From an uncultured Pelagibacteraceae bacterium (lineage in GTDB: Bacteria; Pseudomonadota; Alphaproteobacteria; Pelagibacterales; Pelagibacteraceae), in contig CACJLN010000005.1 of assembly GCA_902594255.1 (NCBI GenBank), forward strand, positions 1 through 64,000: a DNA stretch of 64,000 bases. The letters are read 5' to 3'. A program made the position numbers and the translations under genes. Shown piece after piece: positions 22,001 to 36,396 of this stretch. How positions within the stretch are numbered: the first letter of the stretch is position 1; each line of letters opens with the position of its first letter. The notes beneath the pieces are model-generated. The model was not told where the DNA came from and ran no database searches. It worked only from the letters and a program-made list of their open reading frames with translations.

Positions 22001-24874
22001 ATGTCTTCTTCTAAAAATTTCGAATTAAAGAAAACAGATTTCTTAAGTAAATCAAATAGTACATTTATAGATGAGATGTACATGAAATTTGTAAATAATG
22101 ACCCGTCATTACCTAACAGCTGGAGAAGCTATTTTAATGAAATTGGAGATGAATTTGAAACCATTGTTGATGAGATTAATGGTCCATCTTGGAGTCCAGC
22201 TAAAAAATTTTCTGTAAGTCAATCTCAAGTTCAAAATAATGAAAATAATTTTAAAGATAACCAAGACTCAGTTAAGTCAAATGCAAACTCAATAAAAGCT
22301 GTTGCCATGATTAGATCGTATAGGCAACGAGGGCATTTAATTGCTAAATTAGATCCTTTGGGCATGTTAAAGTCTGAGTATTTAGACGAACTTCACCCGG
22401 AATCTTATGGATTTAAAAAAGAGGACTATAACAAAAAAATTTTTTTAGACGGTGTAATAAATAAAGAGTATTCAAATATAAATGAAATATTGGCTTTTTT
22501 AAGAGAAAAATATTGTGGTTCGCTTGGTTATGAATACATGCATATCTCTAATCCTACAGAAAGAAAATGGTTTAGAGACAGAGTTGAAAAAAATGATGAC
22601 TTTAAATTTACTCAAAATGGGAAGGAAGCAATCCTAAATAAATTAATACAAGCAGAGGGTTTTGAAAAGTTTTTACATACTAAATATGTGGGAACAAAAA
22701 GATTTGGTCTTGATGGAGGCGAAAGTTTGATACCCGCACTTGAACAAATAATTAAGATTGGGGGACAATCAAATATCAAAGAAGTTAAAATTGGAATGTC
22801 ACACAGAGGTAGATTGAATGTATTAGCTAATGTTTTACAAAAATCTTATAAAAGAATATTTAATGAATTTGCAGGTGAAATAAGCTCAAAATCAGAGGAT
22901 GATACTGGAGATGTAAAATATCACTTAGGAGCTTCTTCAAATAGAGAGTTTGATGGAAATTCAGTTCATGTAAGTTTAACTGATAACCCTTCACATTTAG
23001 AGGCAGTAAATCCAGTTGTTTTAGGCCAGACAAGGGCTAAGCAATTTTTTCATAAAGACAAAGAGAGAAAAAAAGTAATTCCAATTTTAATTCATGGAGA
23101 CGCTGCTTTTGCTGGACAAGGAGTTGTAGCAGAGTGTTTTGCAATGTCAGGACTACCAGGACACAATACAGGTGGAACCATTCATATTATAATTAATAAT
23201 CAAATTGGTTTCACCACAAGCCCAAGATTTGCTAGATCATCCCCGTATCCCTCAGATATTGCTAAAATGGTTGAAGCTCCAATTATTCATGTTAATGGTG
23301 ATGACCCAGAGGCTGTGGTTTATGCAGCAAGAATCGCTACTGACTTTAGGTTAAAATTTAACCGAGATGTTGTTATTGATTTGATTTGTTATAGGAGATT
23401 TGGACACAATGAGGGTGACGAACCATCATTTACTCAACCATTAATGTATAAAAAAATACGCTCTCATCCATCCGCAATAAGAGTTTACGGTGAAAAATTG
23501 GTTAATGAAAATTCAATTTCTAAAGAATTTTTAGACGCTTCAATTAAAAAATTCAAAGATTTGTTGGATGAGCAATTTAAAAATGCAAAAAATTATAAAC
23601 CAAAAATTGAGTGGTTTGAGGGAACCTGGTCTAGATATAAACCTGATGAAGGAAAAGATAAAAGGGGGGTTACAGGGTCAGATTTAAAAAAGCTGATAGA
23701 GATTTCAGAAAAAATTAATTCAATTCCAAAAGAGATTAATATACACAAAACTATATCAAAAATTCTAGATATTAGAAAAAATAACGTTTTAAAAGGAGCA
23801 GAAATCGACTGGTCCACAGCAGAGTCCTTAGCCTTTGGTTCACTTTTAGAGGAAGGCTATCCTGTTAGATTAGTTGGCCAAGACACTGGTAGAGGAACAT
23901 TTAGTCAAAGACATTCTGTTTTAAGAAATCAATTGGATAATTCAAGATATATACCTTTAAATAATATTTCAGAAAGACAAAAAAAATTTGAGGTTGTTGA
24001 CAGTTTTTTATCTGAACTAGCAGTTTTAGGTTTCGAGTATGGTTACAGTTTAGTAGAGCCAAATACACTTACAATTTGGGAGGCTCAATTTGGTGACTTT
24101 GCAAATGGTGCACAAGTAGTAATTGATCAATTTATCGCCTCTGGAGAAAGAAAGTGGTCAAGAGCATCTGGCTTAGTTATGCTACTGCCTCATGGATATG
24201 AAGGTCAAGGACCTGAACATTCTTCTGCAAGACTAGAAAGATTTTTACAACTGTGTTCAAATGATAACATGCAGGTTATGAACTGTACAACTCCTGCAAA
24301 TTATTTTCATGCATTACGAAGACAAATGCACAGAGATTTTAGAAAACCATTAATTATAATGACACCAAAATCACTATTACGACACAAACACTGTACATCA
24401 AACTTAGAGGATTTTAGTAAAAAAAATTCATTTCATAGAATTTTATGGGATCATGCTATGGATCCAAAACTAAAGGGTTTCATAAAGCTGAAAAAAACAA
24501 AAAAAATAAATAAGGTAATTCTTTGCTCAGGAAAGATTTATTTCGATCTATTAGAGGAACGAGAAAAATTAAAAAGAAATGATGTGGTGTTTTTTAGAAT
24601 TGAACAACTCTACCCATTTCCTGCAAAAACGCTAGCTGAAGAGCTTAAACCCTACTCAAAAAATGCTAATTTTTATTGGTGTCAAGAAGAGCCTAAAAAT
24701 ATGGGTGCATGGTTTTCTGTTAGAGATTATATACAATGGACATTAGATAATATTAAGGCTAGTAATAATATGATTTCTTATATTGGAAGAAGTCCTGATG
24801 CATCACCAGCAACAGGATATTTAAAGAGACATATGTCACAACAGCAAGAAATTCTGAAGAAAGTTTTTGAGTAA
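22001..24874 (+). CDS. sucA: 2-oxoglutarate dehydrogenase E1 component
   Basis: [92 protein letters not shown]. Confidence 0.98.
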   Translation: MSSSKNFELKKTDFLSKSNSTFIDEMYMKFVNNDPSLPNSWRSYFNEIGDEFETIVDEINGPSWSPAKKFSVSQSQVQNNENNFKDNQDSVKSNANSIKAVAMIRSYRQRGHLIAKLDPLGMLKSEYLDELHPESYGFKKEDYNKKIFLDGVINKEYSNINEILAFLREKYCGSLGYEYMHISNPTERKWFRDRVEKNDDFKFTQNGKEAILNKLIQAEGFEKFLHTKYVGTKRFGLDGGESLIPALEQIIKIGGQSNIKEVKIGMSHRGRLNVLANVLQKSYKRIFNEFAGEISSKSEDDTGDVKYHLGASSNREFDGNSVHVSLTDNPSHLEAVNPVVLGQTRAKQFFHKDKERKKVIPILIHGDAAFAGQGVVAECFAMSGLPGHNTGGTIHIIINNQIGFTTSPRFARSSPYPSDIAKMVEAPIIHVNGDDPEAVVYAARIATDFRLKFNRDVVIDLICYRRFGHNEGDEPSFTQPLMYKKIRSHPSAIRVYGEKLVNENSISKEFLDASIKKFKDLLDEQFKNAKNYKPKIEWFEGTWSRYKPDEGKDKRGVTGSDLKKLIEISEKINSIPKEINIHKTISKILDIRKNNVLKGAEIDWSTAESLAFGSLLEEGYPVRLVGQDTGRGTFSQRHSVLRNQLDNSRYIPLNNISERQKKFEVVDSFLSELAVLGFEYGYSLVEPNTLTIWEAQFGDFANGAQVVIDQFIASGERKWSRASGLVMLLPHGYEGQGPEHSSARLERFLQLCSNDNMQVMNCTTPANYFHALRRQMHRDFRKPLIIMTPKSLLRHKHCTSNLEDFSKKNSFHRILWDHAMDPKLKGFIKLKKTKKINKVILCSGKIYFDLLEEREKLKRNDVVFFRIEQLYPFPAKTLAEELKPYSKNANFYWCQEEPKNMGAWFSVRDYIQWTLDNIKASNNMISYIGRSPDASPATGYLKRHMSQQQEILKKVFE

Positions 24875-24875
24875 A

Positions 24876-26144
24876 ATGAGTGAAAAAATTTTGGTTCCAG
24901 TACTTGGCGAAAGCATTGTAGAGGCAACAGTCTCTAAATGGTTAAAAAGCGAAGGCGATGCAGTTGAAGCAGATGAGCCTATTGTAGAATTGGAAACAGA
25001 TAAAGTAAATTTAGAAGTCCCCTCTCCCGCCTCAGGTGTTTTAGATAAGATAATTTCCAAAGATGGTTCTGTTGTTGAAGTTGGTGCTACTTTAGGTTCA
25101 ATATCTACAAATGGCGAAATAATAAAAAAGGACGATGTTAAAGAGACAAAATCTATAGAACCTAATGTTGAAGAAAAAAAAGAGGAGTTATTTATCTCCC
25201 CAGTCATAGAAGATAAAAAAGAACAAGATAATCAAAATTTAGATGAGCCCCTAATATTAACGAAACAAATTGAAGAACCTAAAAAAAATTTAAATTTATC
25301 TCCAGCAGTTAGAAAAATTGTAAGTGAGAATAAAATTGATATTAAAAATATAAAAGGCTCAGGAAAAGATGGCAGAGTTTTGAAAGGTGATTTGATTGAT
25401 TTAATGGGAGTCAATCCACCTCCGTCAGAGAGAAAAATTAAATATGGTCAAGAAGAGAGAATCAAAATGACCAGGCTGAGACAAACCATAGCAAAGAGAT
25501 TAAAACAGGCACAAGAAAATGCAGCTTTATTAACTACTTTTAATGAGGTCGATATGACTAATATAATGGATATAAGAAAAGAAAATCAGGAAGATTTTCA
25601 AAGTCGTTATGGGATTAAACTTGGGTTTATGTCCTTTTTTGTTAAAGCGTGTGTCGTTGCGCTGAAGAATTTTCCAGCGGTAAATGCTGAGATAGAGGGT
25701 GATGAAATTATTTACAAAAATTATTACAATATAAGTTTTGCAGTAGGAACTGATAAAGGATTAGTCGTCCCAGTTTTGAAAAATGCTGATGAATTATCTT
25801 TTGCAGATATTGAAAAAAATATTAAAGATATTTCAGAAAAAGCAAGAGAGGGAAAACTGACTATAGAAGACCTCCAAGGGGGGACTTTTACCATAAGCAA
25901 TGGAGGTGTTTATGGCTCGATGTTGTCTACCCCAATATTAAACTTACCTCAGTCCGGGGTATTAGGTATGCACAATATAGTCGACAGACCAACAGCAATT
26001 GATGGAGAGATAAAAATTAGACCAATTATGTATTTAGCTTTGTCATATGATCACAGAATTATAGATGGAAAAGAGTCAGTCTCTTTTTTAAAAATGATAA
26101 AAGAAAATTTAGAGGATCCAAGGAGATTATTTTTAGATATTTAA
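24876..26144 (+). CDS. sucB: dihydrolipoyllysine succinyltransferase (2-oxoglutarate dehydrogenase E2)
   Basis: Lipoyl domain [20 protein letters not shown], peripheral-binding domain, catalytic [19 protein letters not shown]. Confidence 0.97.
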   Translation: MSEKILVPVLGESIVEATVSKWLKSEGDAVEADEPIVELETDKVNLEVPSPASGVLDKIISKDGSVVEVGATLGSISTNGEIIKKDDVKETKSIEPNVEEKKEELFISPVIEDKKEQDNQNLDEPLILTKQIEEPKKNLNLSPAVRKIVSENKIDIKNIKGSGKDGRVLKGDLIDLMGVNPPPSERKIKYGQEERIKMTRLRQTIAKRLKQAQENAALLTTFNEVDMTNIMDIRKENQEDFQSRYGIKLGFMSFFVKACVVALKNFPAVNAEIEGDEIIYKNYYNISFAVGTDKGLVVPVLKNADELSFADIEKNIKDISEKAREGKLTIEDLQGGTFTISNGGVYGSMLSTPILNLPQSGVLGMHNIVDRPTAIDGEIKIRPIMYLALSYDHRIIDGKESVSFLKMIKENLEDPRRLFLDI

Positions 26145-27545
26145 ATGGCAGAAAAATTTCAAGCAGTTGTTATAGGAGGTGGCCCTGGAGGTTATGTTTG
26201 TGCAATTAGACTTGCACAGTTAGGTCTGAAAACCGCATGTATAGAGTCTAGAGGTTCATTAGGTGGAACTTGTTTGAATATAGGCTGTATACCATCTAAG
26301 AGTTTGCTTAATTTATCTGAAGAATTTCATAAAGTTAAAGATTTATCAAATAAAGGGATTGAGGTTGGACAGGTAAAATTAAATTTACCAAAAATGATGA
26401 AGAGCAAAGATAAAGCGGTTACAGTTTTGACCAAAGGTGTGGAATTTTTACTTAAAAAAAATAAAGTTACTTACTTTAAAGGTACTGGAAGTTTCAAATC
26501 AAAAAATGAAATTCTGATTAAAGATAGTGAGAATAAAGAAACACATGTAGAAGCAGATAAAATTATAATTGCAACAGGTTCCTTACCTGTATCTTTGCCA
26601 GGCGTAAAATTTGATGAAAAAGTTATTGTATCCTCAACTGGTGCATTAAAATTAGAGCAAGTTCCAAAAAAAATGGTTGTAGTTGGAGGAGGATATATTG
26701 GTCTTGAGATGGGATCAGTCTGGTCCAGACTTGGAACTGAGGTTCATGTGGTTGAGTATTTAGATCATATTACACCTGGTATGGATAAAGAAATTTCAAC
26801 GGAGTTTATGAAAATTCTTAAAAAACAAAAAATAAATTTTCATTTGCAGCACAAAGTAGAACAAATTAAAAATAATAGCATAAATGCAATAGTTTCCACA
26901 TCAGATAAAGAGGGTAAAAAAAAGGATTTTGACTGTGACGTTGTTTTAGTTTCAGTTGGCAGGAAACCAAATACAATTGGATTAAATTTAGATAAAGTAA
27001 ATATTGATTTAGATAAAAAAAATAGAATTAAAACAGATAAAAACTTTAAAACAAATCAAGATAACATTTATGCGATAGGAGATGTAATAGCTGGACCTAT
27101 GCTAGCGCATAAAGCAGAAGATGAAGGTATTGCTGTTGCAGAAAATATAGCAGGTCAATCAGGACACGTAAATTACGATACTATTCCAGGAGTAATCTAC
27201 ACCACCCCAGAAGTTGCTTCTATTGGAAAAACAGAAGAACAACTTAAAGAATTAAATATAAAATATAAAATTGGTAAATTTTCATTTATGGCTAATTCCA
27301 GAGCAAAAGCGATTGATGATGCAGAGGGATTTGTAAAAATTCTAGCAGATGAAAAAACTGATAAAGTATTGGGTGCACACTTAATTGGTCCACATGCAGG
27401 AGAATTGATCGCTGAAATTGGTGTTGCAATGGAATTTGGTGCTAGCTCAGAGGATATTGCTAGAACTTGCCATGCACATCCTACTTTCTCTGAAGCGGTA
27501 AAAGAAGCAGCATTATCTGTAGATAAAAGGGCAATACACTCTTAA
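26145..27545 (+). CDS. lpd: dihydrolipoyl dehydrogenase
   Basis: VIGGGPGGYVCAIRLAQLG, GGTCLNIGCIPSKSLL, GGGYIGLEMGSVW, C-terminal CHAHPTFSEAVKEAAL. Confidence 0.97.
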   Translation: MAEKFQAVVIGGGPGGYVCAIRLAQLGLKTACIESRGSLGGTCLNIGCIPSKSLLNLSEEFHKVKDLSNKGIEVGQVKLNLPKMMKSKDKAVTVLTKGVEFLLKKNKVTYFKGTGSFKSKNEILIKDSENKETHVEADKIIIATGSLPVSLPGVKFDEKVIVSSTGALKLEQVPKKMVVVGGGYIGLEMGSVWSRLGTEVHVVEYLDHITPGMDKEISTEFMKILKKQKINFHLQHKVEQIKNNSINAIVSTSDKEGKKKDFDCDVVLVSVGRKPNTIGLNLDKVNIDLDKKNRIKTDKNFKTNQDNIYAIGDVIAGPMLAHKAEDEGIAVAENIAGQSGHVNYDTIPGVIYTTPEVASIGKTEEQLKELNIKYKIGKFSFMANSRAKAIDDAEGFVKILADEKTDKVLGAHLIGPHAGELIAEIGVAMEFGASSEDIARTCHAHPTFSEAVKEAALSVDKRAIHS

Positions 27546-27567
27546 AATTTTTTCATATTATTCGTAT

Positions 27568-29523
27568 ATGAAGTTTCCGATTCTTTTACCAAATATTTTT
27601 AATTATCCATTTACTTATGAAAGTGATTTAAAATTAAATATTGGAGACTTTGTAGAAGTACCTTTTGGGAAATCAAAAAAAACAGGTGTGGTTTGGGATA
27701 ATTTCGAAGAAAAGAAAAATAAAGATTTTAAAATTAAAAGAGTAATAAAAAAACTTGATGTTCCAAGACTGAATGAAAATATTGTAAAATTTTTAAATTG
27801 GTTTTCAGAGTATAATATTGTGCCAAAAGGTATGGCGCTAAAACTTGCTTTATTGAGTGGCCAAACTGCACACAAGTTCGATATAAAGTTTTATAAAAAT
27901 TTCGACTCAAAGATAAAAGATTACCCTTTAAATTTAACAAAAGAACAAGAGGACTCATTAAATCAAATAAATAAATATAATCAAAAATTTAATGTCCACG
28001 TGTTACAGGGTGTGACAGGCTCAGGAAAAACGATCGTGTACTTCGAAGCATTGAAAAAAATTTTAAAACGGGGATATCAAGGTTTGATAATGCTACCAGA
28101 GATTGGTTTAACGAACCAATTTGAAAAAAAATTTCAAGAATTTTTTGGCTTTTCACCAGCGATTTGGCATTCGGGAATCACAAAAAAAAATAGAGAAATA
28201 ATTTGGAGTGGGATTATTAATAATAAAATAAAAGTTGTTATAGGAGCAAGATCATCATTATTCTTACCATTTAAGAAGCTAGGACTAATTATAGTTGATG
28301 AGGAACACGACCAGTCTTATAAACAAGATGAGGGAATAATATATAATGCTCGAGATATGGCTATTTCTAGGGCATTGTTTGAGAATATACCAATAAATTT
28401 AGTTACAGCAGTGCCATCAATTGAAACATATGAAAATATAAAAAAAAAGAAATACACTTGTTCACAATTGAATCGCCGATATCAAAACGCTTCTTTGCCT
28501 AACTATGAAATAATTAATTTAAATAACGTAAAGTTAGGTAAACAGTCTTGGCTTTCTAAAAATATAATTGAAAAAGTTAATCATCATTTAAAAAAAAAAG
28601 ATCAAGTTTTATTTTTTTTAAATCGAAGAGGCTTTTCACCTAATGTTTTTTGTATCAAATGTTTAAGCAGTTATTCATGCCCAAATTGTTCTATTAATCT
28701 TGTATACCACAAAAATAAGAATAATCTCTTATGTCACTACTGTGGTTTCAAGTCTTCTTTGATAAAAGATTGTTCAAAAGGTAAAAAATGTGATTTCAAA
28801 TTTACAGGACCTGGTGTTGAAAGAATTTCTGAAGAAGTTAAAAAATACTTTCCATCAAAAAAAATTGAAATTTTTTCGAGCGACACAATGAATAAAAAAA
28901 GTTCGGGAAATATACTTGAAAAAATCGTAAATAAAGAAATTGAAATTTTGGTTGGCACCCAATTGATTTCAAAAGGTTTCCATTTTCCAAATTTAAATTG
29001 TATTGTTGTGGTCGATATTGATTTATCATCACAAGGACACGATCTAAGAGTAGCAGAGAAAAATTTACAGTTATATCATCAATTATCTGGAAGAGCTGGG
29101 CGAGCAGGTAATTCTTCAACTGTTTATTTTCAAACTTACAATACAAATAATAATATGATTTTAGACATAACAAGCAATAACCCTCATGTTTTTTTAAACA
29201 AGGAAATAGAAATTAGAAGAAAAAATAATCTACCTCCTTTTCAAAGATTTATTTCTTTAATCTTAACTGGTGAAAATAATATTAAATTAGAAAAAGAAGC
29301 TCTAAATTTTAAGAGTTTCATCGTGAATAAAATTAAAGGTAAAGTTTTAGGACCAGTCAGTGCTCCTATATTTAAAATTAAACGGAAATATAGAATTAGA
29401 TTATTAATACGTGGCCAAAAATCTTTAAAATTGCAAAATTCTCTAGCTTCAGTAATCTATAATTATAAATTTCCCTCAGGAATAAAACTTTCAGTTGATG
29501 TTGATCCAATTAGCTTCAATTAA
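27568..29523 (+). CDS. priA: primosomal replication protein N' (PriA helicase)
   Basis: GVTGSGKTIVYFEAL, IVDEEHDQSYKQDEG, zinc-binding CIKC..CPNC..CHYC motifs, GTQLISKGFHFPNLNCIVVVDID, LSGRAGRAG. Confidence 0.95.
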   Translation: MKFPILLPNIFNYPFTYESDLKLNIGDFVEVPFGKSKKTGVVWDNFEEKKNKDFKIKRVIKKLDVPRLNENIVKFLNWFSEYNIVPKGMALKLALLSGQTAHKFDIKFYKNFDSKIKDYPLNLTKEQEDSLNQINKYNQKFNVHVLQGVTGSGKTIVYFEALKKILKRGYQGLIMLPEIGLTNQFEKKFQEFFGFSPAIWHSGITKKNREIIWSGIINNKIKVVIGARSSLFLPFKKLGLIIVDEEHDQSYKQDEGIIYNARDMAISRALFENIPINLVTAVPSIETYENIKKKKYTCSQLNRRYQNASLPNYEIINLNNVKLGKQSWLSKNIIEKVNHHLKKKDQVLFFLNRRGFSPNVFCIKCLSSYSCPNCSINLVYHKNKNNLLCHYCGFKSSLIKDCSKGKKCDFKFTGPGVERISEEVKKYFPSKKIEIFSSDTMNKKSSGNILEKIVNKEIEILVGTQLISKGFHFPNLNCIVVVDIDLSSQGHDLRVAEKNLQLYHQLSGRAGRAGNSSTVYFQTYNTNNNMILDITSNNPHVFLNKEIEIRRKNNLPPFQRFISLILTGENNIKLEKEALNFKSFIVNKIKGKVLGPVSAPIFKIKRKYRIRLLIRGQKSLKLQNSLASVIYNYKFPSGIKLSVDVDPISFN

Positions 29524-29628
29524 ACTAAAAAAAAGTCATTTTGGACGAATGTGTTGCTTGAACAGTATTTGGTCATATGCTAATTAAATCGTGTTTATAT
29601 AATTAATAATCAAATCTTAGGCAACAAA

Positions 29629-30186
29629 TTGAGTAGTAATAAAGGATTTTCTGACACATCAGCTAATAGATATTCTTTAGCTTTATATGAACTAGCTAGT
29701 GAGTCCGATTTACTCGAGAACATTGAGAAAAACTCATCTGAACTAATAAATTTGATTAATATTAATGATGAGTTCAATAAACTTATTAAAGACCCAACAG
29801 TAAGCCAAGATAATTTGACTAACATTATAAATAAAATATCCGAAAACTTTAAATTAGAAAATTTATTTAAAAATTTTTTATGTTTTTTGGTTAAAAAGCG
29901 AAGATTTTTTTATATAGAACAAATTCTTAAAAGTTTTGAAGAAATATGTTCTGAAAAAAGAGGCGAGATTAAAGCAGAAATTAAATCCGCAAAACAACTA
30001 TCTGAAACTGAGATTAACAAAATTACTGAAGAACTTTCAAATAATTTTAAATCAAAAATAAAATTAAACTATAAGTACGACCAAAGTTTGATTGGTGGCT
30101 TGATTGTGCAAGTAGGAAGTACAATGATCGACACTTCTATAAAAAATAAATTACAACAAATAGAAAATAAGATGATAGAGGCATAA
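29629..30186 (+). CDS. atpH: ATP synthase F1 delta subunit
   Basis: [34 protein letters not shown]; first gene of atpHAGDC; TTG start. Confidence 0.93.
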   Translation: MSSNKGFSDTSANRYSLALYELASESDLLENIEKNSSELINLININDEFNKLIKDPTVSQDNLTNIINKISENFKLENLFKNFLCFLVKKRRFFYIEQILKSFEEICSEKRGEIKAEIKSAKQLSETEINKITEELSNNFKSKIKLNYKYDQSLIGGLIVQVGSTMIDTSIKNKLQQIENKMIEA

Positions 30187-30187
30187 T

Positions 30188-31723
30188 ATGGAAATTAATC
30201 CTTCAGAAGTAACAAAAATATTAAAAGAGCAAATTAAAAACTTTGGTGAAAAAGCAGAAATATCTGAAGTAGGTCAAGTTTTGTCTGTTGGTGATGGAAT
30301 AGCAAGAATTTATGGTTTGGATAATGTTCAGGCAGGAGAAATGGTTGAATTTTCTGATAGCTCTAAAGGAATGGCTTTGAATTTAGAGAGCGAAAATGTA
30401 GGTGTTGTGATATTTGGTGACGATCGAAATATTAAAGAGGGAGATGTTGTTAAAAGGACAGGAAGTATTGTGGACACTCCAGTTGGAAAAGAGCTACTGG
30501 GTAGAGTAGTCGATGGCCTTGGAAATCCTATTGATGGAAAAGGAGCTCTTGATAAATCTGTAAAAAAAAGCAGAGTAGAAGTTAAAGCGCCAGGAATTAT
30601 ACCAAGACAATCGGTAAGTGAGCCAATGCAAACAGGCTTAAAATCAATAGATAGTCTAGTACCAATTGGAAGAGGACAACGTGAACTAATCATCGGAGAT
30701 AGACAAACAGGAAAAACGGCTGTTGCTGTTGATACAATTATAAACCAAAAAAAAATAAACGAGTCTGGTGATGAGAAACAAAAACTTTATTGTATTTATG
30801 TCGCTATAGGACAAAAAAGATCAACCGTTAGACAAATACAGAAAACTTTAGAAGAAGCAGGCGCAATGGAATATACAACAATTGTTGCTGCAACAGCTTC
30901 AGATTCAGCGCCACTACAATTTTTAGCCCCATATACAGGTTGTGCAATGGGTGAATACTTTAGAGATAATGGAATGCATGCCTTAATAATTTATGATGAT
31001 CTATCAAAACAAGCTGTCGCTTATAGACAAATGTCATTAATTTTAAGAAGACCTCCGGGAAGAGAGGCTTACCCAGGTGATGTATTCTATTTACATAGTA
31101 GACTACTTGAAAGGGCTGCTAAGTTAAGCGATGAACATGGCGGTGGGTCCCTAACAGCTTTACCTATTATTGAAACGCAAGGGGGTGATGTCTCCGCATA
31201 TATACCAACTAATGTAATATCGATTACAGACGGGCAAATTTTTTTGGAAACAGAATTATTTAATCAGGGTATTAGACCTGCAATCAATGTTGGTTTGTCA
31301 GTTTCTAGGGTTGGGTCTGCTGCCCAAACTAAAGCAATGAAAAAAGTTTCTGGATCTATGAAACTAGAATTAGCTCAATACAGAGAAATGGCAGCATTTG
31401 CACAATTTGGTTCCGATTTAGATGCTTCAACACAGCAACTTTTGAATAGAGGCTCTAAATTAACAGAGCTTTTAAAACAAAATCAATTTTCTCCTATGAC
31501 AGTTGCAGAACAGGTAATTTCGATATTTTGTGGAGTAAAAGGTTATTTAGACGATTTAGATTTAAAAGAAATTGTAGACTTTGAGAATAAAATAATTGAA
31601 AGCTGTAAAGCTGATCAACCTGAAATCATAGAGGCAATTTTAGGTTCTGGGAAATTAGATGATGATACTGAAAAAAAATTAATCGATATAATAACTAAAT
31701 TAAAGAAAAATTTTAAGTCTTAA
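30188..31723 (+). CDS. atpA: ATP synthase F1 alpha subunit
   Basis: [68 protein letters not shown]. Confidence 0.98.
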   Translation: MEINPSEVTKILKEQIKNFGEKAEISEVGQVLSVGDGIARIYGLDNVQAGEMVEFSDSSKGMALNLESENVGVVIFGDDRNIKEGDVVKRTGSIVDTPVGKELLGRVVDGLGNPIDGKGALDKSVKKSRVEVKAPGIIPRQSVSEPMQTGLKSIDSLVPIGRGQRELIIGDRQTGKTAVAVDTIINQKKINESGDEKQKLYCIYVAIGQKRSTVRQIQKTLEEAGAMEYTTIVAATASDSAPLQFLAPYTGCAMGEYFRDNGMHALIIYDDLSKQAVAYRQMSLILRRPPGREAYPGDVFYLHSRLLERAAKLSDEHGGGSLTALPIIETQGGDVSAYIPTNVISITDGQIFLETELFNQGIRPAINVGLSVSRVGSAAQTKAMKKVSGSMKLELAQYREMAAFAQFGSDLDASTQQLLNRGSKLTELLKQNQFSPMTVAEQVISIFCGVKGYLDDLDLKEIVDFENKIIESCKADQPEIIEAILGSGKLDDDTEKKLIDIITKLKKNFKS

Positions 31724-31729
31724 TAATTT

Positions 31730-34025
<2,296 letters not shown>

Positions 34026-34026
<1 letters not shown>

Positions 34027-34418
34027 TGAGTGAGGAATTCAAAGTAGAAATAGTCAATCCCGAGGCGTCTTTTTTATCAAAAGAGGATGTTACGGAAGTA
34101 ATAGTTCCTGCATTTGAGGGTGAAATGGGAATACTTAAAGATCATATTTCTATAATTTCTTTTTTAAAACCAGGTATATTAATAATTTATACTAAGTCTG
34201 GTGAGCATAAATTCTACGTAGAGGATGGAATATTTGAATTTAAGAACAACAACTTATCCGTATTAACAAGCTCAATTTTTGATTTAAAAAAAATAGAAAA
34301 AAGCATGTTAATGAATTTGATTAAATTAGCAGAGGAAGAGGCTAGTAAAGAGGATATTGACGATCAATCGAGATTTTTAATTGATCAAAAAATTGAAGTT
34401 TTGAAATCGCTTAATTAA
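34026..34418 (+). CDS. atpC: ATP synthase F1 epsilon subunit
   Basis: FKVEIVNPEASFLSKEDVTEVIVPAFEGEMGILKDHISIISFLKPG; follows atpD. Confidence 0.95.
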
Positions 34419-34887
34419 TTATTTTCTTAACTTTATCTTTAATTTCCGCATATACGTGACTTTTAAAGTCTACTGCTACATCGGTTATCATATCAAGATC
34501 AATCCATTTCCATTCTAAAAATTCAGGTTTTTTTGTTTTAATATTTATATCTTTGTCATCACCTAAATATCTCATTAAAAACCATTTTTGTTTTTGACCT
34601 TTATATCTTCCTTTCCAAATTATACCCAGTAAATGATCAGGGAGTTCATATGTCATTGTGCCATCAATTTCTTTAATGAGTTTTACATTTTTTATACTTG
34701 TTTCTTCTTCAAGTTCTCTATATGCAGCGGTTAAAAAATCCTCACCCTTATCGACTCCACCCTGAGGCATTTGCCAATAATTTTTAGGATTATCTATTCT
34801 TTTTGCTACAAAAACTTTGTTCTTATTATTTAAAACAACAATACCTACTCCATTTCTTAAAGGTAAATTTTTAAATTTTTCTTTCAC
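34411..34887 (-). CDS. rppH: RNA pyrophosphohydrolase (Nudix)
   Basis: LRNGVGIVVLNNKNKVFVAKR..YWQMPQGGVDKGEDFLTAAYRELEEETSI Nudix box; ctpA neighbour. Confidence 0.94.
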   Translation of the reverse strand: MKEKFKNLPLRNGVGIVVLNNKNKVFVAKRIDNPKNYWQMPQGGVDKGEDFLTAAYRELEEETSIKNVKLIKEIDGTMTYELPDHLLGIIWKGRYKGQKQKWFLMRYLGDDKDINIKTKKPEFLEWKWIDLDMITDVAVDFKSHVYAEIKDKVKKIIN

Positions 34888-34888
34888 C

Positions 34889-36025
34889 TTAACCGTTGAG
34901 TAGTTTAATGGCGTAGTTTAATTGGTTATCTGTTTCTGTTTTAATTCTAAATTCATCAGTTTCTTCTGCAATTTCAATATCTGGAGAAACACCTACTTCT
35001 GAAATGGATTTCCCTGAGGGAAGATAATATTTAGCTATCGTTAACCTAATAGCTCCATCATTTTTTAAAGGTATTATTGATTGCACCGATCCTTTTCCAA
35101 AACTGTTTTCACCTAAAAGAATTGCTCTTTTATGATCCTTTAAAGCACCTGCTACAATTTCAGAAGCTGAGGCCGAACCATAATTTATTAATACAATTAA
35201 TATTTTTCCATTTGTTAAATCACCTTTTTTAGCAAACCATTTTCTATTTTCAGAGGCTTTTCTACTTTTTGTTGATACTATTTCTCCATTATCTAAAAAA
35301 AAGTCAGAAATTCTAATTGCTTGAGATAGAAGACCACCCGGGTTGTTTCTTAAATCTAAAATATATCCTTTTACATTTTTATTTTTTTCTAAATTTTTGA
35401 TTTGTTTTTCTACTTGGTCATCACTATTTTCATTAAAAGAAGTTAATCTTATATATCCAATATTTTTTTCTAACAAGTCTGCTTTTACAGATTGGATTTG
35501 TATTATTTCTCTCACAATTTTAAATGTAAGAGCTTTTCTCTCACCTCTTCTCCTAATTGTTAGTTCAATTGCTGAACCAACTGGACCCCTCATTAAATCT
35601 ACTGCCTCACTCAAAGATTTTCCTTGAACTTGGATTTCATTTATTTTGACAATATAGTCTCCTGCTTTAATACCAGCTTTAGAGGCTGGTGTATCGTCAA
35701 TAGGTGATATAACTTTTACAACACCAGACTCCATAGTTACTTCGATACCAAGTCCACCAAATTTTCCACTTGTTTCAGTTTGCATTTCATTAAAAACTTC
35801 AGGCGACATATAAGCCGAATATGGATCTAAAGACTGGAGGAGTCCGTTTATAGCAGAGTCCATACTTTCGGACTGATCAATTTCATCAACATATTCTTTA
35901 TTAATTTTTTCAAGAACTTCACCAAACAAGTCAATTTTTTTATAAATGTTTTGTTCAGATGAATTTACAAGTGGAAAAAAAAATAAATTTAACAGAATGA
36001 TTATTATAAAAAATTCTTTTTTCAT
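34889..36025 (-). CDS. ctpA: C-terminal processing (carboxyl-terminal) S41 protease
   Basis: PDZ domain (FGGLGIEVTMESGVVKVISPIDDTPASKAGIKAGDYIVKI) and S41 catalytic region GSASASEIVAGALKDHKRAILLGENSFGKGSVQ; N-terminal signal peptide MKKEFFIIIILLNLFFFP. Confidence 0.95.
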   Translation of the reverse strand: MKKEFFIIIILLNLFFFPLVNSSEQNIYKKIDLFGEVLEKINKEYVDEIDQSESMDSAINGLLQSLDPYSAYMSPEVFNEMQTETSGKFGGLGIEVTMESGVVKVISPIDDTPASKAGIKAGDYIVKINEIQVQGKSLSEAVDLMRGPVGSAIELTIRRRGERKALTFKIVREIIQIQSVKADLLEKNIGYIRLTSFNENSDDQVEKQIKNLEKNKNVKGYILDLRNNPGGLLSQAIRISDFFLDNGEIVSTKSRKASENRKWFAKKGDLTNGKILIVLINYGSASASEIVAGALKDHKRAILLGENSFGKGSVQSIIPLKNDGAIRLTIAKYYLPSGKSISEVGVSPDIEIAEETDEFRIKTETDNQLNYAIKLLNG

Positions 36026-36396
36026 TATATTATCAATTTTTCTTTCGGGATTAATTCTGCCCACATTTTTTCTAACTCATAAAATTTTCTTTTTTCAGGA
36101 TGAAAAATATGAATTACTATATCAATACCATCTACTAATTTCCATTCGTTACTATCTTTACCCTCAATTTTGGAGTCTTTAATACCATTGTCTTTTAGTT
36201 TATCTAAAACTTGCTCTGACAAAGATTGAATATGTCTAGATGAGGTGCCACTGGCTATTATCATATAATCAGCCATAGAACTTTTATGTTTTAAATCAAT
36301 ACTGACTATATCCAATGCTTTATTGATATCTAAGATTTGTATTATGATTTCTTTGAGCTCTGATATTTTATCCATTAAACACTTAAACTTTATCAA
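36025..36396 (-). CDS. rsfS: ribosomal silencing factor RsfS
   Basis: DIVSIDLKHKSSMADYMIIASGTSSRHIQSLSEQV, EGKDSNEWKLVDGIDIVIHIFHPEKRKFYELEKMW; nadD neighbour. Confidence 0.95.
   Translation of the reverse strand: MIKFKCLMDKISELKEIIIQILDINKALDIVSIDLKHKSSMADYMIIASGTSSRHIQSLSEQVLDKLKDNGIKDSKIEGKDSNEWKLVDGIDIVIHIFHPEKRKFYELEKMWAELIPKEKLII

Noticed and set aside
28838-29173. 111-aa minus-strand ORF opposite priA
   Set aside because: Antisense to conserved helicase motifs; composition typical of a shadow ORF.
29524-29628. Possible promoter for the atp operon (TTGAAC-17-TAATTA)
   Set aside because: The -10 candidate matches consensus poorly; several equally weak alternatives exist in the same gap.
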